DNA of 64,000 nucleotides from Paracoccus fontiphilus (GTDB lineage Bacteria; Pseudomonadota; Alphaproteobacteria; Rhodobacterales; Rhodobacteraceae). The stretch covers positions 124,001-188,000 of the forward strand of contig NZ_JAFNAW010000001.1 in the NCBI RefSeq assembly GCF_017356265.1, written 5' to 3'. The translations under genes were made by a program, and so were the position numbers. The stretch's first letter is position 1. The number at the start of each line of letters is the position of its first letter. Shown here one piece after another: positions 8,583 through 17,713 of this stretch. Under the pieces are notes generated by a model. It worked only from the letters and a program-made list of their open reading frames with translations. It was not told the origin of the DNA and made no database searches.

Positions 8583-9329
8583 ATGGCACCGCGCAAACTG
8601 GCAGCCGGAAACTGGAAGATGAACGGCAACCTGGCCGCACTGGACGAGATCGACGTCCTGATCGCGGCCCAGCCTGCCCCCGGTTGCGATGTTCTGATCT
8701 GCCCGCCCGCCGTGCTGCTGCACCCGTTGAAGGCGCGGGTCGGCGACAAGGCGATCGCGCTTGGCGGGCAGGATTGCCACGCCAAGGCTTCGGGCGCCCA
8801 CACGGGCGACATCTCTGCGGCGCAGTTGAAGGACGCGGGCGCGGCCTTCGTTATCCTGGGCCATTCCGAGCGCCGCGCCGACCACGGCGAGACCGATGCG
8901 GTCGTTGCCGCCAAGGCCGCTGCCGCGCATGACGCGGGCCTGACGGCGATCATCTGCGTGGGCGAGACCGAGGCGCAGCGCGACAACGGGCAAACGCTGG
9001 CCCTCATCGCCTCGCAACTTGACGGGTCCATTCCCGAGGGCGCGACGGCGACAAACACCGTCATCGCCTATGAGCCGGTCTGGGCCATCGGCACCGGGCG
9101 CACGCCCACCAACGACCAGATCGCCGAGGTCCATGCGCTGCTGCGCGAGCGGCTTGGCGGCAGGATCGAGGATGCCGCGCAGGTCCGGCTGCTCTACGGC
9201 GGCAGCGTCAAGCCCGGCAACGCGGCAGAAATCTTTGCAATCGCCAACGTGGACGGTGCCCTTGTCGGCGGCGCCAGCCTGAAGGCCGCCGATTTCGGTC
9301 CTATCATCGCGGCCCTGGAAGCATCGTAA
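8583..9329 (+). CDS. tpiA: Triosephosphate isomerase
   Basis: A 248-residue glycolytic TIM barrel interconverting dihydroxyacetone phosphate and glyceraldehyde 3-phosphate. Key residues are visible: NWKMNG (catalytic Asn and Lys), LGHSERR (catalytic His), [10 protein letters not shown] (catalytic Glu) and the phosphate-binding [16 protein letters not shown] stands 6 bases before the ATG. The last 26 bp overlap, on the opposite strand, the 3' end of the GGDEF cyclase gene. Confidence 0.97.
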   Translation: MAPRKLAAGNWKMNGNLAALDEIDVLIAAQPAPGCDVLICPPAVLLHPLKARVGDKAIALGGQDCHAKASGAHTGDISAAQLKDAGAAFVILGHSERRADHGETDAVVAAKAAAAHDAGLTAIICVGETEAQRDNGQTLALIASQLDGSIPEGATATNTVIAYEPVWAIGTGRTPTNDQIAEVHALLRERLGGRIEDAAQVRLLYGGSVKPGNAAEIFAIANVDGALVGGASLKAADFGPIIAALEAS

Positions 9330-10311
9330 GCGTTCCCGCCGCCGCGAGGGGGGCGACGGAGACGCGCCCCTTGCCACCCCGCTTGGATCGATACAGGGCA
9401 ACATCGGCATCGTTCAGCATCCGGTCGATGTCGTCCGGCCCATAGCCTGCGGACAGCACGATTCCCAGGCTGGCGGATACATCGCAATCCCCGGGCGAGA
9501 CCTGCCTGATCCCTTCGATGATCCGTGTCCCGATGCCGGTCAGCGCCTGACGGGACCATGAGCCGCCCAGCAGCAGGACGAACTCGTCCCCGCCGATCCG
9601 GGCGACATGGTCGTGGCTGCGGGTCACCCGGCCCAGGACCTGCGCCACGTCCCGCAGCAGGCGATCGCCGGCGGAATGACCCAGGCGGTCGTTCACCGGC
9701 TTGAAGTTGTCCAGGTCCAGATGGATCAGCGCGAAGCACCGCCCGTCGCGTCCATCCAGGGCCTCCCGCATCGCAGACAGCAGCCCGCGCCGGTTCAGGA
9801 CGGCGGTCAGCGGATCGGTATGGGCCTCTCGCTCGGCATCCTGGCGGGCCAGCATCAGGTGACGGTTGAAGCGGGCGAGTTCCTGCTGGATGGCGCGGTT
9901 GGCTTCCTGCAGGAACATCAGTTCAAGCGCCAGTTCGGGAGGCGCGAAATCGCTCTCGGTCAGGCCGAAGGCCGCGACGGCGTCCGACAAGCCGACCCTG
10001 AAGCCGAAGTTTAGCAGAAGGCTGCCGGAACCCGGCGCGACGGCGTGCCCGCGCAACAATGTCTGGGGATGGCACCGCAACCGCAGCGACAGCCGGCTGC
10101 CGGCACCGGCGGAGCGGATGGAATCCATGACGCAGACGGGTTCGGCCGTCTTTGCCCGGACGAAGACATCCTCGGCTGTTTTGGCATCGGGCGGGATCAG
10201 CTTGCGCATCGTGGGTCCGGCGAAACGGATCTGGCCATCCTCGGACAGGCACAGGTGCATCGGCATCAATCGGTCAAGCGCGGCTTTCCCCAGGGTCAGC
10301 GCCTGCGTCAT
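9304..10311 (-). CDS. Diguanylate cyclase with N-terminal HNOBA/PAS-like sensor region
   Basis: A 335-residue protein. Residues 1 to about 140 resemble the region that follows H-NOX domains in cyclases (HNOBA, PAS-like), ending in a short linker helix. The GGDEF domain spans about 163-325. The active-site GGDEF (240-244) is intact, and the product-inhibition site RxxD is present as RSHD (231-234), so it should be an active, feedback-inhibited maker of cyclic di-GMP. No membrane segment is seen. Its ATG overlaps the stop of the H-NOX-like gene (ATGA), so the sensor and cyclase are expected to be made together and to interact. Confidence 0.85.
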   Translation of the reverse strand: MTQALTLGKAALDRLMPMHLCLSEDGQIRFAGPTMRKLIPPDAKTAEDVFVRAKTAEPVCVMDSIRSAGAGSRLSLRLRCHPQTLLRGHAVAPGSGSLLLNFGFRVGLSDAVAAFGLTESDFAPPELALELMFLQEANRAIQQELARFNRHLMLARQDAEREAHTDPLTAVLNRRGLLSAMREALDGRDGRCFALIHLDLDNFKPVNDRLGHSAGDRLLRDVAQVLGRVTRSHDHVARIGGDEFVLLLGGSWSRQALTGIGTRIIEGIRQVSPGDCDVSASLGIVLSAGYGPDDIDRMLNDADVALYRSKRGGKGRVSVAPLAAAGTLTMLPGPR

Positions 10312-10820
10312 GCCGGTCGCGCCCTGGATGACAGGTGGAACGTCCGCGCCTCGGCGAAGGCCGAATCAGAGACGTCGATGCAGATCCCCTCGGGCCCGCG
10401 CGTGATGACGCAAAGCGTGCCATAGTCGTCGGCCATGGCCCGCAAGAGACCGGCCAGCAGCGCGTCCCAGCCGGGCGGACCGCCCGAGACCGTCACCCAG
10501 ACCAGGCCGTCGGCGCTTCGGGACAACGCGATGTCGGGAACATCCACATCGTCCGCGATCAGGCGAATCCGCTCGGGCAACTCGTCCAGGTGCAGCAGGA
10601 AATCCAGGAAGTCGCTGCCGCAGAAGCGCAGAAGACGCCAGATTTCATGCTGCTGCACCAGCCAGGCGCCCAGATCCTCGGTCAGTTCGTCGAGGGGCTT
10701 GCCCGACTGCGCCGCCGCATCCTGGAGCATCTGGCCAGGAGAGAGCAGCCCTGCCTCGACCCGGTGGATGGCCTCGTCGTGCAGGAACTTCTCGATGGCC
10801 CGGCTGGCAAACTCGTGCAT
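10308..10820 (-). CDS. H-NOX-like (haem-NO-binding family) protein lacking the haem ligand
   Basis: A 170-residue protein with the length and layout of an H-NOX domain, including the helix LLRFCGSDFLDFLLHLDELP and the C-terminal LLAGLLRAMADDYG segment. Aligned by eye with classic H-NOX proteins, the iron-ligating histidine falls at Pro82 (LDELPERI in place of a HDxxH-type motif). The YxSxR haem-propionate clamp is also missing (SGGPP region). It therefore probably does not bind haem in the usual way. Its stop overlaps the start of the GGDEF gene. GGAGGTGACGA precedes its ATG. It may sense another ligand, or act as a protein-protein regulator of the cyclase. Confidence 0.75.
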   Translation of the reverse strand: MHEFASRAIEKFLHDEAIHRVEAGLLSPGQMLQDAAAQSGKPLDELTEDLGAWLVQQHEIWRLLRFCGSDFLDFLLHLDELPERIRLIADDVDVPDIALSRSADGLVWVTVSGGPPGWDALLAGLLRAMADDYGTLCVITRGPEGICIDVSDSAFAEARTFHLSSRARPA

Positions 10821-10871
10821 TCGTCACCTCCGGCGCCCTTTCTAGGGCCAGGAAGTGAACAAATCGCAAAC

Positions 10872-11159
10872 TCAGACCTGCCAGCCATAGCTTCCCGGCC
10901 CGGCAAGCGCCGTGCGCGCATGTAGAAGATCGCCAGGCGCGACCTGCATCCCCGCGGCTGCATCCATGACGCGCCGGTCGTCCTCCAGCAGATAGTCCAG
11001 GACATACAGCGCCAGGTCCGGGCTGGAAGCCACCTTGCGCAGATCCTGCGGCTGAAGGCCCGTCGCGCCCAGGAACTGGGCCATCAGGTCGGGCTGCTCC
11101 GCCAGGTAAAGCAAGGCCGTCGTCGCCAGCTCATGCGCGGATTCTCGCGTATATGTCAT
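10872..11159 (-). CDS. DUF3572 family protein
   Basis: A 95-residue all-helical protein matching the DUF3572 family (pattern ALLYLAEQPDLMAQFLGATG...LDYLLEDDRRVMDAA), confined mainly to alphaproteobacteria and of unknown function. It has no signal peptide or metal motif. It is divergent from the PleD-like gene (102-bp gap) and 51 bp upstream of the H-NOX-like gene in the same direction, so it could be the first gene of a DUF3572/H-NOX/cyclase transcript. This link to cyclic-di-GMP signalling is positional only. Confidence 0.75.
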   Translation of the reverse strand: MTYTRESAHELATTALLYLAEQPDLMAQFLGATGLQPQDLRKVASSPDLALYVLDYLLEDDRRVMDAAAGMQVAPGDLLHARTALAGPGSYGWQV

Positions 11160-11261
11160 TGCACGTCCCCGGTTCTGTCATTCCCGCCGCCTGTTTGGAA
11201 ACCCTTTCTTAAGGAATCAATGCCATTCTTCCGCTCAGGCCGTCGGAAGGGGGGCGTTACG

Positions 11262-12647
11262 ATGACCGCGCGTATCCTCATAGCAGAAAGCAGCGCCACG
11301 AGCCGGATCAGCCTGAAGGTGCGGTTGTCCGGGGCCTGCTATGACGTGCTGACGGCCGCCAATGCTGGTGAACTGCTGACGCAGCTGCGGCTGGGCCGTC
11401 CCGACCTGATCCTGCTGGGCACGGGGTTCACGGACCTGCCACTGGGCGAATTCTTCCGCCTTGTGTCCGTCGAACGCGCGCGCACGCCCGTGCTGGCGCT
11501 TGCCGACGGTCAGCGCCGGGTCGAGGCGCTGGAGGCCGGTGCGTCCGCCGTGCTGGACCCGAGGGTCGAGGAGCAGATGTTGCTGGCCCGTGTCCGCGGA
11601 TTGCTGCGCGACGCGGAAACCGACGACGCCCCGGAACTGGGCATGGCCGAGGCGGCGGCGGGCTTTGCCCCGGCGCCGTCGGGCAACGTGGTCCTTGTGG
11701 CGGATCAGCCGGCGCGCGCCCAGCGCTGGCGCCATATTCTGCAACCCCGGCTGAACTGCCGCTTCGCCATCTCCAGCCCCGACGAGACGCTGAGCGCGGC
11801 CGCCCAGGGCGACGGCGCGGATCTGTACATCATCGCGGCGGATATCGACCGCAAGGGCGACGGGCTGCGGCTGCTGTCCGAGCTTCGGTCACGCAACGGA
11901 TCGAAGGAGGCGGGCTTTGCCGTCCTTGTCGCGCCCGAGCGCGAGGAGCTTTGCGCCATCGCTCTCGACCTCGGCGCCGGAGAGGTCCTGCCGCTGGACC
12001 CGACGGCCGAGAACAATGCCGAGATCGCCGCCCTTTCCCTGCGCAACCAGTTGAACCGCAAGCGCAGGGCAGACAGCCGCCGCAAGGAAATACGGCAGAG
12101 CATGGCCTGGGCCATGACCGATCCCCTGACAGGGCTTTACAACCGGCGCTATGCGCAGCCGCAACTGGCGGAAATCGCCCGCTGCGCCATGCGGCGCCAG
12201 TCCGGTTTCGCGGTGATGGCGCTGGACCTGGATCGGTTCAAGACGATCAATGACAGCTTCGGCCACTCTGCCGGCGATGCCGTCCTGTGCGACGTCGCCC
12301 GCCGGATCGAGGCGATCGTGGCGGGCCGGGGCATGACCGCGCGTCTTGGAGGAGAGGAGTTCCTGGTCGTCCTGCCGGACGCGAGCGAAGGCGAAGCCCA
12401 TCGCATGGCCGAGGACATCCGCCATGCCGTCGAGACGAGGCCCACCCTGCTGCCCCGCATCTCGGGCGGGGGGCAGGTCCAGGCGACCCTGTCGGTCGGC
12501 GTCGCGCTAGAACAGGCGCCCTTTCACATCAGCCGCCCCGACCTGGTGGCCGAGATCGCGCTGGAACGGGCCGACCGGGCCATGATGGCGGCGAAGTCGC
12601 TGGGCCGCAACCTTGTCCTCATGGCGCCCATGCAGCCCGTCCATTGA
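11262..12647 (+). CDS. PleD-like diguanylate cyclase with degenerate receiver domains
   Basis: A 461-residue protein with PleD architecture: receiver-like domain 1 (about 1-118), receiver-like domain 2 (about 141-262), a linker, and a GGDEF domain (about 280-455). The catalytic GGEEF (363-367) is intact. In domain 1 the phosphoacceptor position is Gly53 (LILLGTGF where PleD has LLDVMMP), the acidic pocket reads AES and the conserved lysine is lost, so phosphorylation there is unlikely. Domain 2 is also far from consensus. The RxxD inhibitory site before GGEEF is absent (AGRG). The ATG at 11262 follows GGAAGGGG. A PleD role in cell-cycle or motility control is inferred from layout only. Confidence 0.8.
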   Translation: MTARILIAESSATSRISLKVRLSGACYDVLTAANAGELLTQLRLGRPDLILLGTGFTDLPLGEFFRLVSVERARTPVLALADGQRRVEALEAGASAVLDPRVEEQMLLARVRGLLRDAETDDAPELGMAEAAAGFAPAPSGNVVLVADQPARAQRWRHILQPRLNCRFAISSPDETLSAAAQGDGADLYIIAADIDRKGDGLRLLSELRSRNGSKEAGFAVLVAPEREELCAIALDLGAGEVLPLDPTAENNAEIAALSLRNQLNRKRRADSRRKEIRQSMAWAMTDPLTGLYNRRYAQPQLAEIARCAMRRQSGFAVMALDLDRFKTINDSFGHSAGDAVLCDVARRIEAIVAGRGMTARLGGEEFLVVLPDASEGEAHRMAEDIRHAVETRPTLLPRISGGGQVQATLSVGVALEQAPFHISRPDLVAEIALERADRAMMAAKSLGRNLVLMAPMQPVH

Positions 12648-12750
12648 AGCACCGCGACGAAGGGAACAGGCAGCGGGCGCCTTGAAGGACTGGCATCGCG
12701 GCGCATCAGCCCCTAGATTGGCGCCCTGCCCCATGATGCCGGAGATTGCC

Positions 12751-13161
12751 GTGTCCCATCCCCTTGCCCCCAGCGATCCGTCTGAACGCCCGACCGGGCA
12801 AGCCATGCTGCGCAGTGCCCTGGGGCGGTGTCCGGCCTGCGGCGAGGGCAAGTTGTTCCGGTCCTTCCTGAAGGTCGCCGATCATTGCCCCGCCTGCGGC
12901 GAGGCCCTGCATCACCAGCGCGCCGACGACGGGCCGGCCTATCTGACGATCCTGCTGGTCTCGCACCTGGGCGCACCGATCCTGCTGGCCTGCTATGTGG
13001 CGTGGCGTCCCTCGGCCATGACGATGATCTGGACCTTCGGCCTGGGGGCGATCATCCTGTCCCTGCTGCTGCTGCCGCGCATCAAGGGCGCCTTCGTGGG
13101 CCTGCAATGGGCGCGGCGGATGCATGGCTTCGACGACCTCGCACCCCGGTCCGGATCGTGA
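12751..13161 (+). CDS. DUF983 membrane protein
   Basis: A 136-residue protein of the DUF983 family. Two CPAC motifs (RCPACGEG and HCPACGEA, 17 residues apart) form a likely zinc ribbon. Two membrane helices follow (about residues 70-90 and 95-112). I choose the GTG at 12751 because GGAGA lies 6 bases before it; two ATG codons at 12733 and 12736 in the same frame have no ribosome-binding site. The stop overlaps the GTG of the Nudix gene by 4 bp. DUF983 proteins often sit beside cytochrome oxidase or Nudix genes; their function is unknown. Confidence 0.8.
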   Translation: MSHPLAPSDPSERPTGQAMLRSALGRCPACGEGKLFRSFLKVADHCPACGEALHHQRADDGPAYLTILLVSHLGAPILLACYVAWRPSAMTMIWTFGLGAIILSLLLLPRIKGAFVGLQWARRMHGFDDLAPRSGS

Positions 13162-13841
13162 CCGACGCGACACCCATCCGCGACGCGGCGACGGTCATCC
13201 TGCTGCGCAGGCAGGCGGGGGGCGTGTCGGTCCTGATGGGAATGCGCGGCGCGGGCGCGGTCTTCATGCCGTCCAAATACGTCTTTCCCGGCGGCGCGGT
13301 CGATCCCGCCGACGCCGGGGCGCCCCTGGCCGCCCCCGTGGCCGAGCCGCATCGCGGCCGCCTGCTCCAGCAGCCGCGCCCTGATTGTGCCCCCGCCCCC
13401 GATGCGATCGCCGCCGCCGCCCTGCGCGAACTGGCCGAGGAAACCGGTCAGCTGATCGGGCGCCCCGGCCGCAGCGACTGGCCGGGCTTTGCCGAGGCGG
13501 GCCTTTGCCCCGATGCCTCGGCCCTGGTCTATCTGTTCCGGGCCATCACGCCGCCTGGCCGCCCGCGTCGGTTCGACGCGCATTTCTTCGTGGCCGACGC
13601 CGCGCGCCTTGCCACCGATCCCGACGACTTTGGCCGCGCCTGCGACGAGCTTTCGCACCTGCACTGGGTGCCCCTGCAGGAAGCCCGCGCCCTGGACCTG
13701 CCCTTCATCACCGAAGTGGTCCTGGCCGAACTGGCCGAGCTGGTGGCGGACCTGCCCCTTGGCGCGGCCTTGCCGGTTCCGGACACGGTGCCGTTCTTCG
13801 ACAATCGCACCCCCACGCCGCGTTTCTCGCAGATCGCCTGA
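13158..13841 (+). CDS. Nudix hydrolase
   Basis: A 227-residue Nudix protein of the NUDT7/NUDT19-like type. FPGGAVDPAD lies near the N terminus. The Nudix box ends in ALRELAEETGQLI, carrying the REXXEEXG metal-binding core. Such enzymes cleave nucleoside diphosphates linked to another group, for example CoA or NAD(H) derivatives; the exact substrate cannot be told. The start is a GTG inside the DUF983 stop (GTGA), so translation is coupled. Its stop is immediately followed by the convergent stop of the enoyl-CoA hydratase gene. Confidence 0.85.
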   Translation: MTDATPIRDAATVILLRRQAGGVSVLMGMRGAGAVFMPSKYVFPGGAVDPADAGAPLAAPVAEPHRGRLLQQPRPDCAPAPDAIAAAALRELAEETGQLIGRPGRSDWPGFAEAGLCPDASALVYLFRAITPPGRPRRFDAHFFVADAARLATDPDDFGRACDELSHLHWVPLQEARALDLPFITEVVLAELAELVADLPLGAALPVPDTVPFFDNRTPTPRFSQIA

Positions 13842-14612
13842 TCACCGGCCGGAAAATCGCGCCGGGCGCTTTTCCAGAAAGGCCGTAACCCCCTCGATGA
13901 AATCGGCCGTGCGCCCCGCCTCGCCCTGCAACCGCGCTTCCAGCGCAAGCTGCGCGTCCATGTCGTTCTGGGTCGAGGCCTGGACCGCCTCGCGGATGGC
14001 GCGATAGGCGGCGGTCGGCCCCTGCGCCAGCTGGCGGGCACGGGCGGCAACGCCCTGGGCAAAGGCCTCGTCCGGCAGGGCTTCCCAGATCAGCCCCCAG
14101 TCGGCCGCCTGGCGCGCGCCGAGAGGTTCGGCGAACAGCATCATGCCCAGCGCCCGCGCCGCGCCCACGGCGCGCGGGATGATGAAGGTGCCGCCTGCGT
14201 CGGGAACCAGCCCGATCCGCGTGAAGGCCTGGATGAAGCTGGCGCTTTCGGCGGCGATCACCACGTCCGCCGCCAGCGCGAGGTTGGCCCCCGCGCCCGC
14301 CGCCACGCCGTTCACCGCTGCGATCACCGGCACGCGGCAGGCGCGGATCGCCCGCAGCATGGGTTCGTATTCATCGCGCAGGGTTCCCTCCAGATCGGCC
14401 GCCGCAGCCCGGTCGGTCAGATCCTGTCCCGAGCAGAACCCCCGGCCCGCCCCCGTGAGGACCAGGCAGCGCACCTCGTCGGGCAGGTTCGTGACGGCCT
14501 CGGTGATCTCGCGCCGCATCTGGCTGCTCAGCGCGTTCATCACCTGCGGACGGTTCAACGTCAGCGTGGCCACGCCGTCCGCGACGGCGAACTGGATGGT
14601 TTCATAGGTCAT
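13842..14612 (-). CDS. Enoyl-CoA hydratase/isomerase, PaaG-like
   Basis: A 256-residue crotonase-fold enzyme. The oxyanion-hole motifs are present (GAGRGFCSGQDL and the GVAAGAGANLALAADV loop). The active-site stretch LVPDAGGTFIIPR, with Asp rather than Glu in the second acidic position, and WGLIWE resemble PaaG, the ring-opening 2-(1,2-epoxy-1,2-dihydrophenyl)acetyl-CoA isomerase. No other phenylacetate genes are present in the window, so a general enoyl-CoA hydratase/isomerase role is equally possible. No base separates it from the convergent Nudix gene (joint TGATCA). Confidence 0.8.
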   Translation of the reverse strand: MTYETIQFAVADGVATLTLNRPQVMNALSSQMRREITEAVTNLPDEVRCLVLTGAGRGFCSGQDLTDRAAAADLEGTLRDEYEPMLRAIRACRVPVIAAVNGVAAGAGANLALAADVVIAAESASFIQAFTRIGLVPDAGGTFIIPRAVGAARALGMMLFAEPLGARQAADWGLIWEALPDEAFAQGVAARARQLAQGPTAAYRAIREAVQASTQNDMDAQLALEARLQGEAGRTADFIEGVTAFLEKRPARFSGR

Positions 14613-14675
14613 GGCTGTCCCCCTTTTTCAGGGCATCATGACCGAAATGCCGACCGGGGAAAGCCCGACCCCGCG

Positions 14676-15131
14676 TCAGTCGCGCATGATCTGGTCCAGC
14701 CGCTCGCGTTCGGCCTGGCTCAGCGTTTCGGTTGTCTCGGGGCGGGCTTGCGCGCGGCCGCGCAGGAACCGCCAGGCCGACAGCAGGGCCAGCAGCGCCA
14801 TGACCGGACCGGCCAGCCACAGGACCAGGTTGCCGCCCCGGGCGCGCGGCTCGAACAGGACGAACTCGCCGAAGCGGTCCACCACCGCGTCGATCACCTC
14901 GTCGTTGCTGTCGCCGGCCACGATCCGCTCGCGCACGTAAAGCCGCAGGTCGCGGCTGATGGGCGCATTGGATTCGTCGATGTTCTCGCCCTGGCAGACC
15001 GGGCAGCGCAGCATTTGAGAGATTTCGCGCGCCCGCGCCTCTTGACCGGCATCGGGCAGCACCTCGTCCGGCTGCACGGCGAAGGCCGCGACGGGCAGAA
15101 GCAGGGCGATCAGAAGAACAAGCCGTCTCAT
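14676..15131 (-). CDS. ccmH: Cytochrome c maturation protein CcmH
   Basis: A 151-residue membrane-anchored periplasmic thiol-disulfide protein (also called CycL). A signal peptide (1-18) precedes the LRCPVCQ motif with Cys43 and Cys46, used to reduce apocytochrome c before haem ligation. A membrane helix lies at about 103-122 and the tail is cytoplasmic. Its ATG overlaps the stop of ccmF (ATGA), so both are translated from one mRNA. The E. coli-type CcmI extension is absent, as in the short CcmH form. Confidence 0.93.
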   Translation of the reverse strand: MRRLVLLIALLLPVAAFAVQPDEVLPDAGQEARAREISQMLRCPVCQGENIDESNAPISRDLRLYVRERIVAGDSNDEVIDAVVDRFGEFVLFEPRARGGNLVLWLAGPVMALLALLSAWRFLRGRAQARPETTETLSQAERERLDQIMRD

Positions 15132-17089
15132 TCCGCGGCCACCGCCCTGGCAGGCGCGGGCCGCGCCCCGGCCGCCACGCGATAGCGGCGGTCGGACAGG
15201 CTGATGATCCCGCCAAGCGCCATCAGCAGGGCGCCCGCCCAGATCCAGTTGGCGAAGGGCTTGATGTAGATGCGCACCGCCCAGCCTCCGTCGGCCTGCG
15301 CGTCGCCGATCACCAGATAGATGTCGCGGAAGATGCCGTTGTCGATCGCGGCCTCGGTCGTGGGCATGGCCTGGACGGGATAGACGCGTTTTTCAGGCTG
15401 CAGGACCGCGACCGGCCTGCCGCCCCGCGCAACCTCCATCGTCGCCGTGGTCGAGAGGTAGTTCGGCCCCTCGACCTCGTCCACGCTGGTCAGGGTGATC
15501 TCGTAATCCGCGACCTGGAACGGCTGGCCGACCTGGGCCACGCGGATGTCCTCGACCTGCCAGGCGGTCAGAAGGGCGATGCCGATGAAGGTGACGCCAA
15601 GCCCCGCATGGGCGGTGGCCTTGCCCCAGTCGGCGCGCGGCAGGCGCAGCAGCCGGGATAGGCCCGACTGGCCGGTCCGGTGAACCAGTTCCGCCAGCGC
15701 GCCGAAGATCATCCAGGCGCCAAGCCCCGCGCCGATCACCGCCAGCGCCGACCGCCCGGTCGAGACGGCCCAGACAAGCGCCATCACCGCCCCGGTCAGG
15801 GCCAGCGCCCCCCCCAGGGGCCGCATGGCCCGGCCGAGGGTCGCGCGCTTCCAAGGCATGATAGCCCCCAGCGGCAGGGCCAGCGCCAGGACGATCATGA
15901 AGGGCGTGAAGGCCTTGTTGAAGAAGGGTGCGCCGACCGACAGCTTGCGGTCCCACAGCAGTTCCGCGATCAGCGGCCACATGGTGCCGATGAAGACCAC
16001 GAAGGCCGCGACCGCCAGCAGCACGTTGTTGAGAACCAGGGCGCCCTCGCGCGAGACCGGCGCAAAGACCCCCTTCGCGGTCATCGAGCCTGCCCGCGCG
16101 GCATAAAGCGTCAGCGCGCCGCCCGTGAAGACGACCAGGATGGCCAGGATGAAGACGCCCCGTGCCGGATCGCTGGCAAAGCTGTGGACCGAGGTGATGA
16201 CGCCCGATCGCACGATGAACGTGCCGACCATGGAAAAGCCGAAGGCCATGATTGCCAGCAGGATGGTCCAGCTTTTCAGCGCCTCTCGCTTTTCGACGAC
16301 GATGGCGGAATGCAGCAGGGCGGCGGCCAGCAGCCAAGGCATGAAGCTGGCGTTCTCGACCGGGTCCCAGAACCAGAAGCCGCCCCAGCCCAGTTCGTAA
16401 TAGGCCCACCACGACCCCAGCGCGATGCCCACGGTCAGGAACATCCAGGCGGCCAGCGTCCAGGGCCGCACCCAGCGTGCCCAGGCGGCGTCCACGCGCC
16501 CGTCGATCAGCGCGGCGACCGCGAAGGAAAACGCCATCGAAAGGCCCACATAGCCCAGATAAAGGAACGGCGGATGGAAGGCCAAGCCGGGGTCCTGCAG
16601 CAGCGGGTTCAGGTCGCGCCCGTCGAAGGGCGGGCTTGCCAGCCGCAGGAACGGGTTCGAGGTGAAGATGATGAAGCCGTAGAAGGCCGCGCCGATGGCG
16701 GCCTGCACCGCCAGCACCCGCGCCCGCAAGGCAGGGGGCAGGTTGTCGCCGAAGGCCGCAGCCGCGGCCCCGAACAGCGACAGGATCAACACCCACAGCA
16801 GCATCGAGCCTTCGTGGTTTCCCCAGACGCCGCTGATCTTGTAAAGCATCGGCTTGGCCGTATGCGAATTCTCGTAGACCAGCTTCAGCGAGAAGTCCGA
16901 GGTGACGAAGGCCGCCGTCAGCGCCGCGAAGGACAGGCCGACCAGCAGGAACTGCGCCACGGCGGCGGGGCGGGCGCTGTCCATCCATCCTGCCCAGCCC
17001 TTCGACGCCCCGACCATCGGCACCACCATCTGATACAGTGATACCGCAAAGGCGAGGATCAGGGCGAAATGGCCGAATTCTGCTGTCAT
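15128..17089 (-). CDS. ccmF: Cytochrome c haem lyase subunit CcmF
   Basis: A 653-residue polytopic inner-membrane protein that attaches haem from CcmE to apocytochrome c. The tryptophan-rich WWD motif region (ELGWGGFWFWDPVENASFMP) and many membrane spans are visible. The ATG at 17089 (MTAEFGHFALI) is the usual family start; the longer open frame upstream has no support. It lies directly upstream of ccmH. ccmE, which hands over haem, is not adjacent but about 11 kb away after murI. Confidence 0.95.
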   Translation of the reverse strand: MTAEFGHFALILAFAVSLYQMVVPMVGASKGWAGWMDSARPAAVAQFLLVGLSFAALTAAFVTSDFSLKLVYENSHTAKPMLYKISGVWGNHEGSMLLWVLILSLFGAAAAAFGDNLPPALRARVLAVQAAIGAAFYGFIIFTSNPFLRLASPPFDGRDLNPLLQDPGLAFHPPFLYLGYVGLSMAFSFAVAALIDGRVDAAWARWVRPWTLAAWMFLTVGIALGSWWAYYELGWGGFWFWDPVENASFMPWLLAAALLHSAIVVEKREALKSWTILLAIMAFGFSMVGTFIVRSGVITSVHSFASDPARGVFILAILVVFTGGALTLYAARAGSMTAKGVFAPVSREGALVLNNVLLAVAAFVVFIGTMWPLIAELLWDRKLSVGAPFFNKAFTPFMIVLALALPLGAIMPWKRATLGRAMRPLGGALALTGAVMALVWAVSTGRSALAVIGAGLGAWMIFGALAELVHRTGQSGLSRLLRLPRADWGKATAHAGLGVTFIGIALLTAWQVEDIRVAQVGQPFQVADYEITLTSVDEVEGPNYLSTTATMEVARGGRPVAVLQPEKRVYPVQAMPTTEAAIDNGIFRDIYLVIGDAQADGGWAVRIYIKPFANWIWAGALLMALGGIISLSDRRYRVAAGARPAPARAVAAE

Positions 17090-17131
17090 GGCGGCGGTCC
17101 CTTGGTGCCTGCCCAGCATAGGGCCATGCAA

Positions 17132-17153
17132 AAGGGGGGAAAAGTCCCCCCTT
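17132..17153 (-). terminator. Terminator after the holin gene
   Basis: On the minus strand an 8-bp stem AAGGGGGG/CCCCCCTT with a 6-nt loop is followed by TTGC. It lies between the holin stop (17192) and the ccmF start (17089) and would end the endolysin-holin transcript. Confidence 0.6.
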
Positions 17154-17191
17154 GGTCTGCCGTCCGGGTTTTTGAGCGCCGCGGCTGCGGC

Positions 17192-17713
17192 CTATGCGCG
17201 CAGGCTCGCCAGCCAGTCGCGCAGCGCGGCGTTGTCCGAGAAGTCGTCATCCCCGTTCCGGACTGCCGCAACCTGCTGCGTCGTGACGGTGGTCCTGACC
17301 TGCCCGGCGGGCCAGACGCGGTGGCGGAAATGATGGGCCTCGCGGGCACCGAAGTAGAAGCCGACGATGGCGCCCAGCAGCCACCACAGGGGCTCGGGCA
17401 CCTGCTGCAGGCCCACCATGCGCAGGCCGAAGCCCGCGGGCTCGACCATGGCATAGATGAACAGGCCCATGGTCCCCAAGGCCAGCAGCGGCCGGGGAAG
17501 GCGGTTCAGGCCGTTGACGAAGCTGTCGAAGAAGCCGGGGCGAACCGCCTGGAACTCCTGCCCCAACTGGTTGATTGCGCGGGCATAGGCCTCTTCCTCA
17601 AGCTCCATCTTGCGGGTGGCGTTCTGGGTGAAGACCTCGGCCATGCCTGTCGCGGCGCTGCCAAGCGCGGTGACGCCCTGGCCCAGGCCGATGAAGCGGT
17701 CGATCATGCCCAT
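17192..17713 (-). CDS. Holin-family (3TM type) protein, likely GTA lysis holin
   Basis: A 173-residue protein of the holin_3TM type: an N-terminal helical region, two or three membrane segments (LLALGTMGLFIYAMVEPAG, PLWWLLGAIVGFYFGAREA) and a charged cytoplasmic tail. Holins open the inner membrane so an endolysin can reach peptidoglycan. It overlaps the endolysin gene by 10 bp. In Rhodobacter capsulatus an endolysin-holin pair placed away from the GTA structural cluster releases the gene transfer agent. This pair has the same composition and isolated position, and no phage structural genes are nearby. The GTA role is inferred. Confidence 0.75.
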   Translation of the reverse strand: MGMIDRFIGLGQGVTALGSAATGMAEVFTQNATRKMELEEEAYARAINQLGQEFQAVRPGFFDSFVNGLNRLPRPLLALGTMGLFIYAMVEPAGFGLRMVGLQQVPEPLWWLLGAIVGFYFGAREAHHFRHRVWPAGQVRTTVTTQQVAAVRNGDDDFSDNAALRDWLASLRA

